Assembly (NCBI RefSeq): GCF_014656415.1
Contig: NZ_BNCJ01000001.1
Location: 227,771-291,770, forward strand
Direction of reading: 5' to 3'
Source: Seohaeicola zhoushanensis
Lineage (GTDB): Bacteria > Pseudomonadota > Alphaproteobacteria > Rhodobacterales > Rhodobacteraceae
DNA length: 64,000 bases
Every line of letters begins with the position of its first letter. Positions within the stretch are counted from its first letter, which is position 1. The position numbers were made by a program, and so were the translations under genes. The notes beneath the pieces were generated by a model. The model saw only the letters and a list, made by a program, of their open reading frames with translations, was not told the origin of the DNA and did no database searches. Below, one piece after another: positions 1 to 7,784 of this stretch.

Positions 1-20
1 CCCCCCGCCCGTGCCGGGCG

Positions 21-51
21 GCTCCCCCCGAGTATTTTTGAAGAAGAGAAA
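21..51 (+). repeat. Dispersed intergenic repeat, copy A
   Basis: A C/G-rich head followed by GAGTATTTTTGAAGAAGAGAA. The same head-plus-AGTATTT-plus-purine pattern occurs at 11964-11999 (plus), 26992-27027 (minus) and 29458-29495 (minus), always between genes. It is too short to code and is probably a small dispersed repeat or transcript-end element of this lineage. Confidence 0.55.
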
Positions 52-95
52 CCAGGGGTGCGGCGCGCGGGTTTCCGCGGTGGCGCGGAAATGAC

Positions 96-120
96 AAAGG
101 GCGCCACCGGGGCGCCCTTT
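96..120 (-). terminator. Terminator hairpin after ctpA
   Basis: Perfect 10-bp stem (AAAGGGCGCC / GGCGCCCTTT) with loop ACCGG, 20 nt beyond the ctpA stop. On the minus strand the stem ends in TTT, fitting an intrinsic terminator for the gpmI-envC-ctpA transcript. The symmetry would also let it work on the plus strand. Confidence 0.75.
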
Positions 121-139
121 TCCTTGCGTTTCAGGTGGC

Positions 140-1483
140 TTACTTCGCCGGCGCCAGCGCCGAGAGGCCCTTCAGGATGTCGATCGCATAGGCCAGCTGG
201 TAGTCGGATTCGCGCAGCTCTGCCGATTTCTCGGCCTTGGCGCGGTCTTCCTCGATCTGGCGGATCTCGTCCGGGGTCAGGCTGTCGTTGTTCAGCCGGC
301 CGCGCAGGTCGGCTTCCGAACGCGAACGCGAGACCGCACTCTTGGCTTCAGGCTCTTCCACCGGGTTCACCGGCTTCTTGGGCTGTTCCACCACGATGTC
401 GGGCGAGACGCCCAGCGCCTGGATCGACCGGCCCGAGGGCGTGTAGTAGCGCGCCGTGGTCAGCCGCATCGCGCCGTCACCGCGCAGCTGCATCACCGTC
501 TGGACCGAGCCCTTGCCGAAGGACTTGGTGCCCACCACGATGGCGCGGCGGTGGTCCTGCAGCGCGCCGGCGACGATCTCCGAGGCCGAGGCCGAACCGC
601 CGTTGATCAGCACCACGATCGGCTTGCCGTCCGCCAGGTCGCCCGGCGTGGCGTTGAAGCGCTCGCCATCCTCGGGGTTGCGGCCGCGGGTCGAGACGAT
701 CTCGCCCGATTCCAGGAAGGCGTCCGAGACCTTGATCGCCTGGTTCAGCAGACCGCCGGGGTTGTTGCGCAGGTCGAGCACGATGCCGTCGACCTTCTCC
801 ATGCCGCCGGCCGCCTCGATCTGCTCCTTGAGGCCGGCTTCGAGGTTCGGCATGGTCTGCTCGTTGAAGGTGGTGACCCGCAGCACCACCGCCCGCCCCT
901 CGGTGCGCGAGCGCACGGCGGTCAGCTTGATGGTGTCGCGGATGATCGAGACGTCGAAGGGCTCGTCCTCGCCCTTGCGCACCACGGTGATGACGATCTC
1001 GGAACCCACCGGCCCGCGCATCATCTCGACCGCCTTGTCCAGCGTCAGCCCCAGCACCGACTCGCCGTTCACATGGGTGATGAAGTCGCCCGCCTCGATC
1101 CCGGCCTCGTCCGCCGGGGTGCCGTCGATCGGCGAGACCACCTTCACGAAGCCCTCTTCCTGGGTGACCTCGATCCCCAGCCCGCCGAATTCGCCGCGGG
1201 TCTGCACCCGCATCGCCGCCGCGTCATCGGGCGAGAGATAGCTCGAATGAGGGTCGAGCGAGGTCAGCATCCCGTCGATCGCCGCCTCGATCAGCTTCGA
1301 GGCGTCCACCTCCTCGACATATTGCGCGCGGATCCGTTCGAAGATGTCGCCGAACAGGTCGAGCTGCTCGTAGACGTTGGCGTTCTTCGCCTTCTCCTGG
1401 GCCACCAGCGGACCGGCAATCTGAGTCGTGGCGAGTATACCCGCCAGCGATCCGCCCAGCGCGGCCATCACGAATTTTCTCAT
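140..1483 (-). CDS. ctpA: S41 carboxyl-terminal processing protease
   Basis: 447-aa periplasmic serine protease of the CtpA/Prc family, which trims or degrades cell-envelope proteins. An N-terminal signal sequence (about residues 1-29) is followed by a PDZ domain (roughly 85-165) and the S41 core. The Ser-Lys dyad is visible as the Ser in GGSASASE and the Lys in SFGKGS, 25 residues apart as the family expects. The C-terminal tail (about 375-447) is charged and low in complexity. It begins 6 nt after the envC stop, and the gpmI-envC-ctpA order is conserved in alphaproteobacteria, so it is the last gene of that operon. The start is ATG directly before the signal peptide. Confidence 0.95.
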   Translation of the reverse strand: MRKFVMAALGGSLAGILATTQIAGPLVAQEKAKNANVYEQLDLFGDIFERIRAQYVEEVDASKLIEAAIDGMLTSLDPHSSYLSPDDAAAMRVQTRGEFGGLGIEVTQEEGFVKVVSPIDGTPADEAGIEAGDFITHVNGESVLGLTLDKAVEMMRGPVGSEIVITVVRKGEDEPFDVSIIRDTIKLTAVRSRTEGRAVVLRVTTFNEQTMPNLEAGLKEQIEAAGGMEKVDGIVLDLRNNPGGLLNQAIKVSDAFLESGEIVSTRGRNPEDGERFNATPGDLADGKPIVVLINGGSASASEIVAGALQDHRRAIVVGTKSFGKGSVQTVMQLRGDGAMRLTTARYYTPSGRSIQALGVSPDIVVEQPKKPVNPVEEPEAKSAVSRSRSEADLRGRLNNDSLTPDEIRQIEEDRAKAEKSAELRESDYQLAYAIDILKGLSALAPAK

Positions 1484-1489
1484 GCTCTG

Positions 1490-2629
1490 CTATCCATCCT
1501 TGTCGGTTTGGAACCACGTCTCCGGATCCACCGGGGCGCCACCCTGTCTGACCTCAATATAGAGCGTTTCTGGATGGTCAGTTCCAGTGCCATCACCGCT
1601 TAGTGACAAAATCGCCCCGTTTTCGGGCGTCTGCCCGCCCATCAGACCCACCGGGGAACCGGCGGGAATGACCTCGCCCGCCTCGCCGAATACCTCGGCA
1701 AGGCCGGACAGCACGAACAGGGTGTCGCGCTGCGGTTCGAGAATCACCACGTTGCCCAGGTCCAGCAGCGGCCCCCGGTAACGGATCGTCGCCGCCACCG
1801 GCGCCGTCACCAGCGCCCGCGGCCGGGTGGCGAGGATCATGCCCTCGCGCCGCACCCCGGCGGCATCGGCCTGGCGGGCGCGGTGCAGGATCACCCCCTG
1901 CACCGGCAGCGGTAGATGCCCCTTCTGCGCCGAGATATCGGCATCGCTCTCGGGGATCGGCGTATCGCTCATCTCGGCCAGCCCGTCGGCAAAGGCGTCC
2001 AGCGTCTCGGTCGAACCCAGCAGGATCGCCGTGCGCACCGGGTCCTCGATGAAGCGGCGCGGCAGGTCGGTGCGCTCGGCCACCGCCTGGCTCAGCCCGG
2101 CGCGCGCCTGCTGCACCCCGGCCAGCGCGGTCTTCAGCCCCTCGGCGGCATTGGCCTGCAGGATGCGCAGCGTCCGCAGCTCTTCGACATCGCGGCGCAG
2201 CTCGGCGGCCTGGGCGTTCAGCCCCGGCGTCACGTCGGCCAGCATCATCGCCGAGCGCGCGCTGCCCATCGGCCCCGAGGGATGCACCAGCAGCACCGGC
2301 GGGGCCGAGGTCTCGATCACCTGCAACACGCCGATCAGCCGGGAAATCTCCTGCTCGCGCGCGGCGAGCTTGCGGCTCAGCGTGGTCTCGCGGGTCGCCA
2401 CGCGCCGCATCCCCTCGCGCATCGCCGCCAGCCCGGCCTCGTAGGCCTGAACCGTCTCGGTCAGCGCCCGCACCCGGTCGCGCGCGCTGGTCGCCGCGTC
2501 CAGCGAGGCCGCCGCGCGCTCCAGCTGCCGGGCCGCCGCGCTCGCTGCATGGGCCGGGTCGTCCTGCGCCGCCGCCGCGCCGGTGGCGAGCAGGGCAACC
2601 ACGAGGGCGAGGGCGGCGCGGCGCATCAT
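1490..2629 (-). CDS. envC: EnvC-like murein hydrolase activator (degenerate LytM)
   Basis: 379 aa. In the EnvC family such proteins act in the periplasm to activate cell-separation amidases rather than cutting peptidoglycan. A signal peptide (LALVVALLATGAAAA) is followed by a long coiled-coil-prone region rich in Ala, Arg, Glu and Leu, then a C-terminal LytM/M23 fold (about 270-375). The zinc ligands of active M23 peptidases are missing: where active enzymes have HxH this protein reads TLYIEVRQ, as expected for an activator. The ATG at 2629 overlaps the gpmI stop as ATGA. The frame is open upstream but only into gpmI, so the longer start at 2824 is rejected. ATG at 2626 is an equally possible start. 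Confidence 0.88.
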   Translation of the reverse strand: MMRRAALALVVALLATGAAAAQDDPAHAASAAARQLERAAASLDAATSARDRVRALTETVQAYEAGLAAMREGMRRVATRETTLSRKLAAREQEISRLIGVLQVIETSAPPVLLVHPSGPMGSARSAMMLADVTPGLNAQAAELRRDVEELRTLRILQANAAEGLKTALAGVQQARAGLSQAVAERTDLPRRFIEDPVRTAILLGSTETLDAFADGLAEMSDTPIPESDADISAQKGHLPLPVQGVILHRARQADAAGVRREGMILATRPRALVTAPVAATIRYRGPLLDLGNVVILEPQRDTLFVLSGLAEVFGEAGEVIPAGSPVGLMGGQTPENGAILSLSGDGTGTDHPETLYIEVRQGGAPVDPETWFQTDKDG

Positions 2630-4140
2630 GCCAGCAGGTTCTCCCCGGTCATCTCGGGGGGCTTCGGCAGGCCCATCAGCGCCAGGATCGTCGGCGCCAG
2701 GTCGGCCAGCCGACCGCTTTTCAGCTTCGCCCCCGCCGGCCCGCCAACCAGCGCCACCGGCACCGGGTTTGTGGTATGGGCGGTATGCGGCCCGCCGGTC
2801 ACCGGGTCCACCATGGTCTCGCAATTGCCGTGGTCGGCGGTGACGATCATCGCGCCCCCCGCCTTCTCCAGCGCGGCGACCACCCGTGCCAGACCCCTGT
2901 CCACCGCCTCGCAGGCCGCGATGGCCGCCGGCAGGCTGCCGGTATGGCCGACCATGTCGGGGTTTGCGTAATTGGTCACGATCAGGTCGTACCCCTTCTC
3001 GATGGCGGCGACGAACTGGTCGGTGACCTCCTCGGCCGACATCTCGGGCTGCAGGTCATAGGTCGCCACCTTGGGCGATTTCGGCATGAAGCGGTCCTCG
3101 CCCTCCCAGGGCGCTTCCTTGCCGCCGTTCAGGAAGAAGGTGACATGGGGGTATTTCTCGGTCTCGGCGAGGTGGAACTGGGTGAGCCCCTGTTTCGCCA
3201 CCCATTCGCCCAGCGTGTTGACCACCGCGCGCTTGGGATAGGCCGCGGTCATGAAGGTATCGTGCTGGGCCGAGTAATCGACCATGCCCAGCAGCGCCGA
3301 CCAAGCCGGGCGCGCGCCCACATCGAACTCGGCAAAACCCGGCTCGCCGATGGCGCGCAGGATCTCGCGCGCGCGGTCGGCGCGGAAGTTCAGGCAGAAG
3401 AAACCGTCGCCATTCTTTGCCCCTGTATAGGGCCCGATGACCGTCGGCAGGATGAATTCGTCGCTCACGTCCTGGGCATAGGCCGCCTCGACCGCCGCCG
3501 CCGGCGTATCGGCCGCCTCGCCCTTGGCGCCGATCATCGCGGCATAGGCCTTGCCGACCCGCTCCCAGCGATTGTCGCGGTCCATCGCGTAGTAACGCCC
3601 CGAGACGGTGGCGATGCGCGCACCCTCGGGCAGGCCCGCCTCCAGCGTCTCGAGATAGCCCAGCGCCGATTTCGGCGCCACGTCGCGCCCGTCGGTGATC
3701 GCGTGGATCGCCACCGGCACGCCCTTGCCCGTGATCGCCTTCGCTGCCGCCAGCATGTGCGTCAGGTGCCCGTGCACCCCGCCGTCCGAGACCACGCCCA
3801 TCAGATGCGCGGTGCCGCCCGCGGCTTTTACGGTCTCTACAAAGGCGTTCAGAGCCTCGTTCGCGAAGAACGATCCATCCTCGATGGCGAGGTCGATCTG
3901 GCCCAGGTCCATCGCCACCACCCGGCCCGCGCCGATATTGGTATGGCCGACTTCCGAATTGCCCATCTGCCCGCTGGGCAAGCCGACATCGGGGCCATGG
4001 GTGATGAGCGTCGCATGCGGCCCCTGCATGATCGCGTCGAAGGTGGGCGTCTTCGCCAGGTGCGGCGCGTTGGCCGAGGTCTCCTCGGACAGGCCCCAGC
4101 CGTCGAGAATGCATAGAACAACAGGTTTCGGGGCGCTCAT
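2626..4140 (-). CDS. gpmI: 2,3-bisphosphoglycerate-independent phosphoglycerate mutase
   Basis: 504 aa, normal length for the family. It interconverts 3- and 2-phosphoglycerate in glycolysis and gluconeogenesis using two Mn ions. The N-terminus carries the metal motif DGWG (13-16), and the phosphorylated catalytic Ser62 lies in GQMGNSEVGHTNIGAGR. The C-terminal metal motif VTADHGNCE is present. It is the first gene of the gpmI-envC-ctpA operon; the promoter should lie in 4141-4385. No cofactor-dependent mutase is seen in this window. Confidence 0.97.
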   Translation of the reverse strand: MSAPKPVVLCILDGWGLSEETSANAPHLAKTPTFDAIMQGPHATLITHGPDVGLPSGQMGNSEVGHTNIGAGRVVAMDLGQIDLAIEDGSFFANEALNAFVETVKAAGGTAHLMGVVSDGGVHGHLTHMLAAAKAITGKGVPVAIHAITDGRDVAPKSALGYLETLEAGLPEGARIATVSGRYYAMDRDNRWERVGKAYAAMIGAKGEAADTPAAAVEAAYAQDVSDEFILPTVIGPYTGAKNGDGFFCLNFRADRAREILRAIGEPGFAEFDVGARPAWSALLGMVDYSAQHDTFMTAAYPKRAVVNTLGEWVAKQGLTQFHLAETEKYPHVTFFLNGGKEAPWEGEDRFMPKSPKVATYDLQPEMSAEEVTDQFVAAIEKGYDLIVTNYANPDMVGHTGSLPAAIAACEAVDRGLARVVAALEKAGGAMIVTADHGNCETMVDPVTGGPHTAHTTNPVPVALVGGPAGAKLKSGRLADLAPTILALMGLPKPPEMTGENLLA

Positions 4141-4332
4141 GGTCCGGGTCTCCGCCTTCTGGGGTCGCGTTGTCTGCGCGCGCCCTCCGCTCGGGCGCGT
4201 TCTAGACCTTTGCCCGATGCGATGAAACCCCCGCCGTTGCCGCAGGTCCGGCGCGCCGCGCGGCGTCCCTCCGGGGGCGGCGTCAGGGGCGCATTTCAGC
4301 GTCCCGGAAACTCACTCGTAAAATATCAAGCG

Positions 4333-4366
4333 ATTCCAGTGTGTTGCTGACCGTCCTAGCTGGGAC
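4333..4366 (+). repeat. Short repeated element after imuB, copy 1
   Basis: ATTCCAGT, a variable spacer, TGACC, then the near-palindrome GTCCTAGCTGGGAC (4353-4366). A second copy with the same block order lies at 59870-59904. Both sit just beyond the stop of a minus-strand gene (here imuB, there pheT). I see nothing else coding in 4141-4385, which should also hold the gpmI promoter. Confidence 0.5.
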
Positions 4367-4385
4367 ACCTGAAACAGCCCCTGAA

Positions 4386-6041
4386 TCAGGCGAAACAGCC
4401 CTGGCAGAACCACCCCGCCGACAGGGCCCCGCCATGGGCATAGAACAACCACAGCCGCGCCCCCTCGGCGGTGACCACCACCCAGTAATCCCGCGACCCG
4501 CTCCGCCACTCCGGGTCCTCCAGCCACCACTCCGGGGCGATCCGCTCCGGCCCCCGCGCCGACCCCAGGTGCCAGGTCCGCCCCCGCCAGCGGAACCGCT
4601 CCGGCAGCTGCGGCCGGTCGGGCGCCATCACCACCTCGGGCCGCCACATCAGCAGCGGCCGCGGCGTCGGCGGCGCCGGCCAGTCCTTCGCCGGCTCCGA
4701 CCAGGCCGCCGCCAGCGTCACCGCCGTCTTCTCGGGGATATGGCTCGCCCCCGGATGCCGCCGGGTGATCGCCTCCAGCCCGATCCGCGCGCCCAGCCGG
4801 CCGATGAGGTCGTCGAGCGCCGACTGCCCGGCCAGCCGGTCCCGCACCGCCTGCCCGGCTTCCAGGTGCCCCACCGCCCGCCGCTCGTGCAGCGGCTCGG
4901 TCGCCACCGCCTCGAGCCGCAGCATGTCGATCCCGAAGCCCGCGTCGATCTCTCCCGTCTTCATCTCCAGCAGCGGCCGGATCCGGTCGGCGTCATGCCC
5001 CGGCCGGGCCAGCCCGATGGTCACGCATTCCGCCTGCTGGTCGGTCCGATGCGCCTCGAGCCGCAGGCTCCGCACCCCCCGCCCCTTCTCCTTCAGCAGC
5101 GCGCAGAGCCGGGGCAGCATCCGGTCGACCGCCGCCATCACGTCCGCCTGCAGCCCGATCGGCTCGGGCAGGGTCAGCCGCACCGCGAAGTGATCCGCCA
5201 GCCGCGCCGGCGAGACCGGCTCGGGCGCGCTGCCGGTGGCCTGGTCGAGCCGCAGCACCAGCCCGGTCCCGAAGCGCCGCGCCAGCGCCGCGCGCGGCTG
5301 GCCCAGCAGGTCGCCGATCCGCCGCAGCCCCAGCCGCGACAGCTGCGCCACCGTCTCGGGATCGAGCCGCAGCGCCGCCACCGGCAGCGGGGCGAGCGCG
5401 CCATAGGCCTGCCCCGGCGGCGCGATCCGCGACACGCCTCCGGGCGCGGCCCCCACCTGCGGCGCCGCCCCGCCCCTGGTCCAGTGCCGCCGCTTGCCCG
5501 CCCGCGCCCGCGTCGCCCGCGCCTCCTGGTCGATGGCGTCGCCGCTGCGCGCCGCCCCGCCCGACTGCCCGGCAAACCGCGCCAGCGCCCAGGCCGTGCC
5601 CAGGGTGTCGGCGATGCCGCTGCGTACGGTCAGCCCCATGTCGGCGCAATCCTCCTCGATCTGCGCCACCAGCCGCTCTTCGCCGCCGAAGAGATGCGCG
5701 CAGCCGGTGAGGTCGACCACCAGCGAGTCGGGCGCTTCCTCGGCCACCCAGGGGCTGAACCGCCCCGCCCAGCGCCGCAGCGCCGCCAGAAAGGCCCGCT
5801 CGGCCGGCAGGTTGCGCGCACGGGTCATCAGCCCCGCACACATCGCATGGGCATCGCGCAGCGGCTGGCCCGGCCGCAGGCCGGCCCCGAAGGCGACCCC
5901 GTTCAGCGAGGTCACCACCTGCATGTTCCCCTGCTCGGCCACCACCGCCAGCGGCACCGGCTCGGCCAGGCGTTCGGCGCGGATCACCCGCTCTGCCCCG
6001 AGGCAGGGAAACCATAGGGAAAGGATACGGCGGCGGGACAT
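4386..6041 (-). CDS. imuB: ImuB-type Y-family polymerase-like protein
   Basis: 551 aa. ImuB is the Y-family-fold subunit of the SOS mutasome with ImuA and DnaE2, and generally lacks the catalytic carboxylates of true Y-polymerases. The N-terminus (ILSLWFPCLGAERV) and the C-terminal end (AGWFCQGCFA) look complete. The palm region contains LVVDLTGCAHLFGG, typical of ImuB. Start chosen at ATG 6041 because it opens the recognisable N-terminus; the frame is open to 6332 but the extension resembles nothing. A LexA box lies 15 nt upstream. Neither imuA nor dnaE2 is adjacent: trpA lies upstream and gpmI downstream, so the gene stands alone here. Confidence 0.88.
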   Translation of the reverse strand: MSRRRILSLWFPCLGAERVIRAERLAEPVPLAVVAEQGNMQVVTSLNGVAFGAGLRPGQPLRDAHAMCAGLMTRARNLPAERAFLAALRRWAGRFSPWVAEEAPDSLVVDLTGCAHLFGGEERLVAQIEEDCADMGLTVRSGIADTLGTAWALARFAGQSGGAARSGDAIDQEARATRARAGKRRHWTRGGAAPQVGAAPGGVSRIAPPGQAYGALAPLPVAALRLDPETVAQLSRLGLRRIGDLLGQPRAALARRFGTGLVLRLDQATGSAPEPVSPARLADHFAVRLTLPEPIGLQADVMAAVDRMLPRLCALLKEKGRGVRSLRLEAHRTDQQAECVTIGLARPGHDADRIRPLLEMKTGEIDAGFGIDMLRLEAVATEPLHERRAVGHLEAGQAVRDRLAGQSALDDLIGRLGARIGLEAITRRHPGASHIPEKTAVTLAAAWSEPAKDWPAPPTPRPLLMWRPEVVMAPDRPQLPERFRWRGRTWHLGSARGPERIAPEWWLEDPEWRSGSRDYWVVVTAEGARLWLFYAHGGALSAGWFCQGCFA

Positions 6042-6055
6042 GATTCCGGAGTTAT

Positions 6056-6070
6056 GTTCGCTGTTTGTTC
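6056..6070 (-). promoter_or_regulatory. LexA (SOS) box of imuB
   Basis: GTTCGCTGTTTGTTC matches GTTC-N7-GTTC exactly, the direct-repeat LexA site of alphaproteobacteria such as Rhodobacter. It ends 15 nt before the imuB ATG, where LexA would block initiation. It lies well past the trpA stop and terminator, so imuB should be transcribed separately and induced by DNA damage. Confidence 0.85.
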
Positions 6071-6148
6071 CAGAATATACCCGACTCGGGGCACGAGTCG
6101 AGACTCGGCCACACGGCGCGAAAACAGGCTCTAACAAGGCAAAAGCAA

Positions 6149-6178
6149 ACCGGCGGCACCCATCGGGGCACCGCCGGT
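6149..6178 (-). terminator. Terminator of trpA
   Basis: Stem ACCGGCGG / CCGCCGGT around a 14-nt loop, followed on the minus strand by TTTGCTTTTG. It lies about 24 nt past the trpA stop and separates trpA from the SOS-controlled imuB. Confidence 0.75.
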
Positions 6179-6201
6179 CCAGGAAAATCCGAAAGCAGCG
6201 A

Positions 6202-6993
6202 TCAGGCCGCGTGGGCGCCGTCTGCGAGCGAGCGCACGAACTCGAGGATCTCGGGCACCGGCTTGCCCGCCTCGATCTGGGCAACGATGGCCGAGCCAAC
6301 GACGGTGCCATCGGCCACACCCGCAACCGCACGGGCGGTCTCGGGGGTGCGGACGCCGAAACCGACGATCACCGGCAGGTCGCTCACCGCCTTGATGCGC
6401 GCGACTTCCGGGCCGACAACCGCCGCCTGCGCCTCGGCCGCGCCGGTGATGCCGGTGATCGAAACGTAATAGACAAAGCCCGAGGTGTTCTGCATCACCC
6501 GCGGCAGCCGGTTGTCATCGGTCGTCGGCGTCGCCAGGCGGATGAAGTTCAGCCCGGCCTTCTGCGCAGGAATGCAGAGCTCGTCGTCCTCTTCGGGCGG
6601 CAGGTCGACCACGATCAGCCCGTCGATGCCGGCTTCCTTGGCCTGCTCGAGGAAGGTGTCCACCCCGCGCGAATAGATCGGGTTGTAATAGCCCATCATC
6701 ACGATCGGCGTCTTCTGGTCGGTCACGCGGAAGGCGCGGGCCAGGCCCAGGGTCTTGTCCAGCGTCATCCCACCGTCGAGCGCGCGCTGACCGGCGAGCT
6801 GGATGGTCGGGCCATCGGCCATCGGGTCGGTGAAGGGCAGGCCCAGCTCGATGATGTCGACCCCGGCGGCGGGCAGGCCCTTGACCAGTTCGAGCGAGGT
6901 ATCAAAGTCGGGATCCCCGGCCATGACATAGGCCACGAAGGCCTTGCGCTTCTGCGCCTTGAGTTCGTTGAAGCGGGCGTCGATGCGGCTCAT
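6202..6993 (-). CDS. trpA: Tryptophan synthase alpha subunit
   Basis: 263 aa, normal family length. It cleaves indole-3-glycerol phosphate to indole and glyceraldehyde 3-phosphate, passing indole to TrpB. The catalytic Glu and Asp fall in [16 protein letters not shown], and the phosphate-binding glycines in VGFGVRTPE. The start [11 protein letters not shown] at 6993 is preferred to the upstream start at 7050, which adds 19 residues with no family likeness. trpB is not adjacent; the next gene upstream is a response regulator. Confidence 0.96.
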   Translation of the reverse strand: MSRIDARFNELKAQKRKAFVAYVMAGDPDFDTSLELVKGLPAAGVDIIELGLPFTDPMADGPTIQLAGQRALDGGMTLDKTLGLARAFRVTDQKTPIVMMGYYNPIYSRGVDTFLEQAKEAGIDGLIVVDLPPEEDDELCIPAQKAGLNFIRLATPTTDDNRLPRVMQNTSGFVYYVSITGITGAAEAQAAVVGPEVARIKAVSDLPVIVGFGVRTPETARAVAGVADGTVVGSAIVAQIEAGKPVPEILEFVRSLADGAHAA

Positions 6994-7082
6994 GTCGGGG
7001 CGTCCTCCGGCTGTTCGGACTGCCATGCCAAATGTGACCCCGGAAATCAATGCGCGTCGTGTGGATAAGCGCTGCGCGCCGG

Positions 7083-7784
7083 TCAGCCCCAGCGCACATC
7101 GCCCAGAAAGATGTATCCGGCGCCGTAGATCGTCTTGATGAGGCGCGGGTTCTTCGGATCCTCGCGCAGCTTGGTGCGCAGCCGCGAGATGCGCACGTCC
7201 ATCGCCCGGTCAAAGCTCTCGCCCGCCGCGCCGCCAAGGCTCTCCTGCATCTGCTGGCGGCTGATGAGCCGCTTGGGGCTTTCCAGGAACAGCCGCAGCA
7301 CCTCGCCCTCGGCATGGCTGAAGGGCGTTTCCGCGCCGCTGTCGTCCTCGAGCGCGTAGCGGTCGAAATGCGCGGTCCAGCCATTGAAATGGGCGGTGTT
7401 GCCGGCGGGCTGGGCCGGGCGGGAGGAGCGGATGCGGGCGCGAATGCGGGCCACCACCTCGGCCGGCTCGAAGGGCTTGGTGATATAATCGTCGGCGCCC
7501 AGCTCCAGCCCGGTCACGCGGTCCTGCACCTGGGCGCGGCCCGAGATGATGATGACCGCCGCGCCGCGTTCCAGCGCCAGCCGGTGTACCAGCGCCAGCC
7601 CATCGGTGTCGGGCAGCGAGAGGTCGACAAGGCAGACATCCGGCGCGACGCGGTTCAACGCCGCCTCGAACTCGCGGGCGCGGGCGAAGGACTGGGTGCG
7701 GAAGCCCGCCTCCTCCAGCACCTCGGTCAGCATCTGGCGGATCTCGGCCTCGTCGTCGAGGATGGTGACAAGCGGTGCGGTCAT
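7083..7784 (-). CDS. OmpR-type response regulator
   Basis: 233 aa. Receiver domain (1-120) with the acidic pair DD (10-11), phosphoacceptor Asp54 in CLVDLSLPD and the conserved Lys in ITKPFEP. A winged-helix DNA-binding domain (about 135-228) ends in the usual TIYGAGYIF. Its start overlaps the stop of the hybrid kinase gene by 4 nt (ATGA), so the two are translationally coupled and likely partners. The regulated genes are not evident; the acyl-CoA synthetase divergent from the kinase gene is one candidate. Confidence 0.9.
   Translation of the reverse strand: MTAPLVTILDDEAEIRQMLTEVLEEAGFRTQSFARAREFEAALNRVAPDVCLVDLSLPDTDGLALVHRLALERGAAVIIISGRAQVQDRVTGLELGADDYITKPFEPAEVVARIRARIRSSRPAQPAGNTAHFNGWTAHFDRYALEDDSGAETPFSHAEGEVLRLFLESPKRLISRQQMQESLGGAAGESFDRAMDVRISRLRTKLREDPKNPRLIKTIYGAGYIFLGDVRWG

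Noticed and set aside
1490-2824. Long form of EnvC starting inside gpmI
   Set aside because: The added 65 residues are the antisense-like out-of-frame reading of gpmI; the signal peptide begins at the ATGA overlap at 2629.
4141-4385. Possible small RNA or gene between imuB and gpmI
   Set aside because: GC-rich inverted stretches exist, but there is no ribosome site with an ORF and no convincing promoter-terminator pair.
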